Below, piece by piece: positions 18,701 through 22,585 of a stretch of 22,585 nt of DNA. Under the pieces are notes generated by a model, which saw nothing but the letters and a program-made list of their open reading frames with translations, ran no database searches and was not told the DNA's origin. The DNA comes from Spirogloea muscicola (lineage: Eukaryota; Streptophyta; Zygnematophyceae; Spirogloeales; Spirogloeaceae). Location of the stretch: the NCBI GenBank assembly GCA_009602725.1, contig WELB01000396.1, positions 1-22,585 of the forward strand, written 5' to 3'. Numbering within the stretch: position 1 is the stretch's first letter; each line of letters begins with the position of its first letter. The position numbers were made by a program, and so were the translations under genes.

Positions 18701-21700
18701 TACATTCCCTGATCACGCGCTCTTCATTGACAAGGACGGACCCGGCCAGAGAGCACTTTACAACATCACACATGCATACTCGGTCTTTGACATGGAGGTC
18801 GGCTATTGCCAGGTCAACATAATATGCACTTCAATACTCTTTGTTTAAAGACATTTGCAGGAGGCATATCTGTCCTTTACATCATAGTCATTCATCACTA
18901 ATATTGTTGATCCTCTGCCAAGGCAATAAATTGCACAGCGGAAGTAAAGTGGAGCAGGGACTCATGTTCAGATCTACTTTATGATGCAGGGCATGGCTTT
19001 CATCGTGGCAGTTCTCCTCATGCAGGTCGCCGATGAAGAAGATGTATTCTGCTGCCTAGTCTTCCTTATGTTCCGCTGCGGTCTCCGAGCACTTTTCCTA
19101 CCTGACATGGAACAGGCATGATCCAAGCCTTCCTGGAGACTCCCCTGTCAGGAAAACAGTGTTCTACTTTCAGAGCAAACTCTGCACATCATTGAAAGTG
19201 TTCTGTCTTTTCCAAAGTGAAGTGCAGCGCAGCATATTCGGGTCACGTGTAATTCAGCAAGCAAGAGTCCCCTTGATGAAAAGGTCGTCTGAAGGACGCG
19301 TTGTTGAAATCCCTCTGTCATTGAAATCCCTCTGTCATTGTTCTCAGTTGCAAGTGAGGCTCTATCAGCTCTCTCAGCTTCTGCGAGAAGCTCTTCCTAG
19401 TATTCAAGCCCACCTTGAGGAACAAGGCATCACTCCAGTAAGGGATCTGTTTGCTAGCACTCTTGCCAGAGGGAGCTTGTGATGGCTTAGTCAGACATAC
19501 AAGAAAGTCTTGCTGATGCCCTGGGGACAAACTTTATGGTAGAATTGGAGGTCACAGCTTCATTACTTTCACTGACATTCCACATCCTGAAGCTGATTGT
19601 GAAGGATACTAGAAGCACTCAATGTAAGCTTTAGATGACAGGTCATGTATGCAGCTCCGTGGTTCTTGACGTTATTTGCAACCTCTCTTCCACTTCGGCT
19701 AGTCAATCGTGTCTTTGACGTCATATTTGGTATGACCTTCTCCAGCGCCACCATCTCGTGTTGGATGACGTGTTTCACTTCTAGTCCTCCAGTTGGCCTG
19801 TTCCACTAAGTACTGGCCATCTTTGCAGTTCAAAGCTTTGACGTTTCTTTCTGACAATGGAATCACTCTTTACAATGTACTAAGACATCACACTTCATTC
19901 ACAATACGCAGCTGAGCAGACGTCCGCTATCATCTTCAAGCTTGCAATAGTGTTGCTGCAGGTAGCTTGATTAGGCCCTTGAAAACTAGAACCTAGCCAC
20001 TAAATCTGCTGTAAGCTGAGGATGCCATGTTGACTTTGTCAAAATGCTGCCAGCATCTGCCCTTGAGGGGCTGCAAGAGCATGACACACTGCTATGCAGC
20101 CTAATTCCAGCTCGTGCTGCTCCACGACTGTCACAGGTGTGCCAGCGGCAGTTGCTGCAGTGCCTGGAAATAGAGTTTCTGATGCACTACTTAAGGAAGG
20201 AGCTGCTACACGAGCTCAGCGTGAGTCGCTTAAGGAGGCTAAAGCGCCCACTGCAGGGCTTGCCTCGTCTTCGTGCTGCAACAGGAAATTATACTTACAC
20301 AGTTATGCACACCCTTTGCTGTAAATGACAAGCATCAATTCCAGGGTCTACCTCCCTCCTCAGCTCTAGCCTGCTCCATCTGCATACATGGAGCAGCGGA
20401 GCTGGAAGAGTTGATGGCGAAGGCGTTGCGGGTGAAACTTCGTATCGAGTCTCTTTTGCGTCTGGAAGCAGGTTTGCTTTGACTGCCCTAACATGCCATC
20501 GACATGTGCTGACCAAGTCAAGCACAGAGTCCGGGCATCTTCATAATGACGTTTGCATCCAAAGGAGTTACTCAGAATGTCTATGTGGCTGTTGGTTAGC
20601 AAAAACCAAGGCCGTTGACTCAGCCCGCAACAATATGCACAAGCCCAGAGGCGCGTCCTGGCATGCATCCATGTGAGCATGAGCTCATCCATGTAGAGTC
20701 TGGATGGACTTGTGGCACAGAGTATGAGTTGCTGGCAGAGGAGGCGGCAATGGCCACCAATGAGGTTGCTGCGGCTGCTGCGGCCAGCGAAGCAGCCGCC
20801 AGGGCGTCAGAAGAGGCCGCGGAGCAGTGGCAACGAGAGCGAGCTGAGTTGGAGGCCCGTCTCCTGCTCGCTACTGAAGTGAGCTATCCACACAGGGACT
20901 TGAGCATGACAAGAAAAGAGACGATATGTAGGCAAATGTTGCAATGGCTTCTGTCAGATATTCACGTGGGCTGGCCTGACAAAGCCGCCTCATATGCAAT
21001 GGCAGAGCCTCTTTCTTGAGACAGTACGTTGCTGTATACACCTTGCATGTAACATTTTCGGCAATCAGCTGCTTCTTTCTTTCTCTGTGATACTTTGGGT
21101 ATTAGAGTGACCATGAATTAGGCACCTAAGAGAGTGCTGTCATGTGGCAGGGTCAACGCGCGATGGAGGACAAAGTGCGAGCGCTCGAGCAGCGTATCAG
21201 AGAGCTGCAGGCCAGGCAAGGAGCCGACAGCGCCAGTCCCTTGAGCCCCAAACCCAGATCGTCCAAGGCAATGGCACCAACCGACATGGACGACATTGTT
21301 GCGGATCAGGCAGCGGATGCGAAACCGGCTGCTGTGCACCATGTTACGCAGCAGGATTTTGAAAGCAGTCACAAACTCAGACACACTGATGCTCTGAGGA
21401 GCGGGAGGCATGCCATGCCGGGTATTGTGCACTCGCCCCAAGGACTATCCAGCTGGCGGTCGCACATGGCAGCCAGCCCCACCGGAGGCGACATAAAGAC
21501 GGCCACAACAGTGGAGCCCAACCTTGGGGGCCATGCAACCCAGTCTACTCCCAGCCACCATGTGAGCACACATGCCCAAGCCAATTTGCTCACTACGAGA
21601 CCAATTCAAGGTGGAGCCAGTCCAGGAGCGTTTGGCAGTCGTCACTCTAAAGAGGACAGCTCAACACACAGCAACAACTCACCTATGCAGAGGGCCAACA

Positions 21701-21873
21701 AGTCAATGCAGCTTGATCGAGGTAGCAGCATCCCCACTTTGCTGCGAGCAGTTGCAGAGTTACGCAAGGAGAGGGCTGCCGTCTGCGAAGCTCTGAAGGA
21801 TGCCGAAAGCGTTCTAAGTGAGCACGTTCGACAGGAAAACTTGCTCCTACAGGGAAAGCGAACAGAAGGTTGA
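15743..21873 (+). CDS. TBC-domain Rab GTPase-activating protein with coiled-coil tail
   Basis: Stimulates GTP hydrolysis by Rab GTPases in vesicle traffic. Exons: 15743-15873, 15955-16070, 16290-16507, 16788-16959, 17254-17527, 17682-17883, 18161-18262, 18415-18479, 18677-18812, 18990-19115, 19348-19437, 19642-19729, 19912-19961, one unresolved (about 20030-20320), 20397-20471, 20721-20878, 21151-21873. The first 13 join in phase (590 codons). The start is ATG 15743 or 15752 (MTDLRYEDIYSNGLVLSHGH). The TBC domain begins near residue 372. The arginine finger IxxDxxR is Ile429-Asp432-Arg435 in EIERDLHRTFPDHALF. The glutamine finger YxQ is Tyr470-Gln472 in VGYCQGMAFIVAVLL. Later blocks are LQVRLYQLSQLLREALPSI, MYAAPWFLTLFATSLPLRL and RVFDVIFAEQTSAIIFKLAI. 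Ala/Glu coiled coil follows, then a Ser/His-rich tail. Intron 10 uses a GC donor. Confidence 0.88.
18500..18531. repeat. Perfect 12 bp hairpin in TBC intron 8
   Basis: CACTGCTGCCAT and ATGGCAGCAGTG pair perfectly around an 8-base loop (CTGTTTCT), 21 bases after the exon 8 donor. It would form a stable stem in the pre-mRNA. Confidence 0.85.
19304..19337 (+). repeat. Exact 17 bp tandem duplication at TBC intron 10 acceptor
   Basis: TTGAAATCCCTCTGTCA occurs twice head to tail (19304-19320, 19321-19337), directly before the pyrimidine tract and AG at 19346-19347. Confidence 0.95.
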
Positions 21874-22283
21874 AATTACTAGCATCTTCTGCCTAAATTT
21901 TCTGGTCCTTGTGACGAGGACTCATTCATAATTGCCTTCGTCTTATCTTAATCGGATCCACAACATGTGCCCCTGCACTGTCCTTCGACTACAACACTGT
22001 GGTAGCCTCCACAACCAGCTTCAGCAATTGCAGAGCACCTGACAGCTAATTATTAAGTATTGGAACTGCCTTGCCTTCTCACAAATGAGCACTAATGGCC
22101 AACAGATCAACCAAGACCACAACAAGCAACTGCCAACTGTGTCAGGGCTCTCAGTGACGGTAGGAAGATAGTATGTAGGGAACGGTTTGCATTAGTAATA
22201 CGTATCCATAACAACTTTACAGTTGCACGGCCAGGGGGTCGACAGTCCCCTCGGCCGTGGGCCACATGGCTGCTGCTAGCTGT
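21874..22283. other. Convergent intergenic region TBC/PSBQ
   Basis: 410 bp between the TBC stop (TGA) and the PSBQ stop. It should hold both 3' untranslated regions. No coding frame, RNA gene or repeat recognised. Confidence 0.6.
22217..22221 (-). terminator. TGTAA polyadenylation motif for PSBQ
   Basis: TGTAA on the minus strand about 63 bases after the PSBQ-like stop codon, the usual chlorophyte poly(A) signal at a plausible distance. Confidence 0.55.
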
Positions 22284-22382
22284 CTAGGCAAGCTTGGAGA
22301 GGACCTCGCCAAGGAGGGACACGGTGTTGTCGTACGCAGTCGCAGCCTTGGCGGGGCTCTTGGCCCTGGCAGCGTAGTCGAG
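22284..22382 (-). CDS. PSBQ: PsbQ / oxygen-evolving enhancer protein 3, last exon
   Basis: PsbQ is a lumenal extrinsic subunit that stabilises the oxygen-evolving complex of photosystem II. Only the final exon is in the window: after an acceptor with a pyrimidine tract (TCGCCTGCAG|) it encodes 32 residues, LDYAARAKSPAKAATAYDNT then VSLLGEVLSKLA, and TAG. Plant PsbQ ends in a closely similar helix with LDYAAR near its start and L..VL.KL at the end. The stretch 22383-22585 upstream is intron, with a CTAAC branch-point-like motif near the acceptor and an (AG)n run at 22562-22573. Earlier exons lie beyond the right edge. The call rests on one short exon, so it is less certain than NOB1 or PPIL1. 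Confidence 0.75.
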   Translation of the reverse strand, partial: LDYAARAKSPAKAATAYDNTVSLLGEVLSKLA

Positions 22383-22585
22383 CTGCAGGCGAGCAGCCAC
22401 AGAGAAACTCACTGTTAGCGCGCGCCAAGCGACACAACGGAGACAAGAAAGGGTGTGCACTGCTGATCTAGCATCTTGCTCAGTCACAGTGGTGGACCAG
22501 GTGGAGAGAAGGTGGAAGGGGAGTGGGGTTCGAGCGCTTGTCGGTAAAGCGCATGCATGTCAGAGAGAGAGAGGGGCGCGGGGGG

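Noticed and set aside
1-22585. CRISPR arrays, tRNA or rRNA genes, operon-like defence or biosynthetic system
   Set aside because: No regularly spaced repeats, no cloverleaf or rRNA core sequence was seen, and the genes are unrelated intron-containing housekeeping genes.

Overview
The window looks like nuclear DNA of a photosynthetic eukaryote, most likely a green alga (Chlorophyta). Genes are split by short GT-AG introns. Coding exons near start codons are very GC-rich, with Ala/Gly homopolymer runs, while introns and intergenic DNA are closer to 50% GC. TGTAA-type polyadenylation motifs are visible, and the last exon of a PsbQ-like photosystem II protein sits at the right edge. I cannot name the genus.

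Layout, left to right. (1) 1-2589, minus: an unrecognised five-exon gene running off the left edge. It shares a ~550 bp divergent promoter with (2) 3140-5785, plus: NOB1, the PIN-domain nuclease of 18S rRNA maturation, complete in five exons but with an in-frame TAG beside an ambiguous base in exon 1. (3) 6068-~6390, minus (perhaps starting at 7550): the 3' end of an unrecognised gene with a helical C-terminus. A ~390 bp terminal-inverted-repeat element lies upstream of it. (4) 7602-9014, plus: a PPIL1-type cyclophilin, complete in five exons. (5) 9664-9976, minus: the main exon of CKS1, whose N-terminal exon is lost in a 774 bp assembly gap (10119-10892). (6) 10893-11240: GC-rich promoter-like DNA with G-box motifs. 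(7) 11241-14915: a nest of related repeats in both orientations, with decayed coding sequence that includes a CCHC knuckle typical of retroelement proteins. (8) 14916-15742: a GC-rich flank without a clear gene. (9) 15743-21873, plus: a ~17-exon Rab GTPase-activating protein with a TBC domain (both catalytic fingers intact) and a coiled-coil tail. (10) 22284-22382, minus: the PSBQ 3' exon.

The recognised genes are unrelated single-copy housekeeping genes (ribosome biogenesis, protein folding/splicing, cell cycle, vesicle traffic, photosynthesis), arranged alternately divergent and convergent. I see no operon-like or defence-like system. The most unusual material is the repeat nest at 11.2-14.9 kb, where short peptides recur between copies with mostly synonymous codon differences. 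That pattern suggests a family that was once translated.
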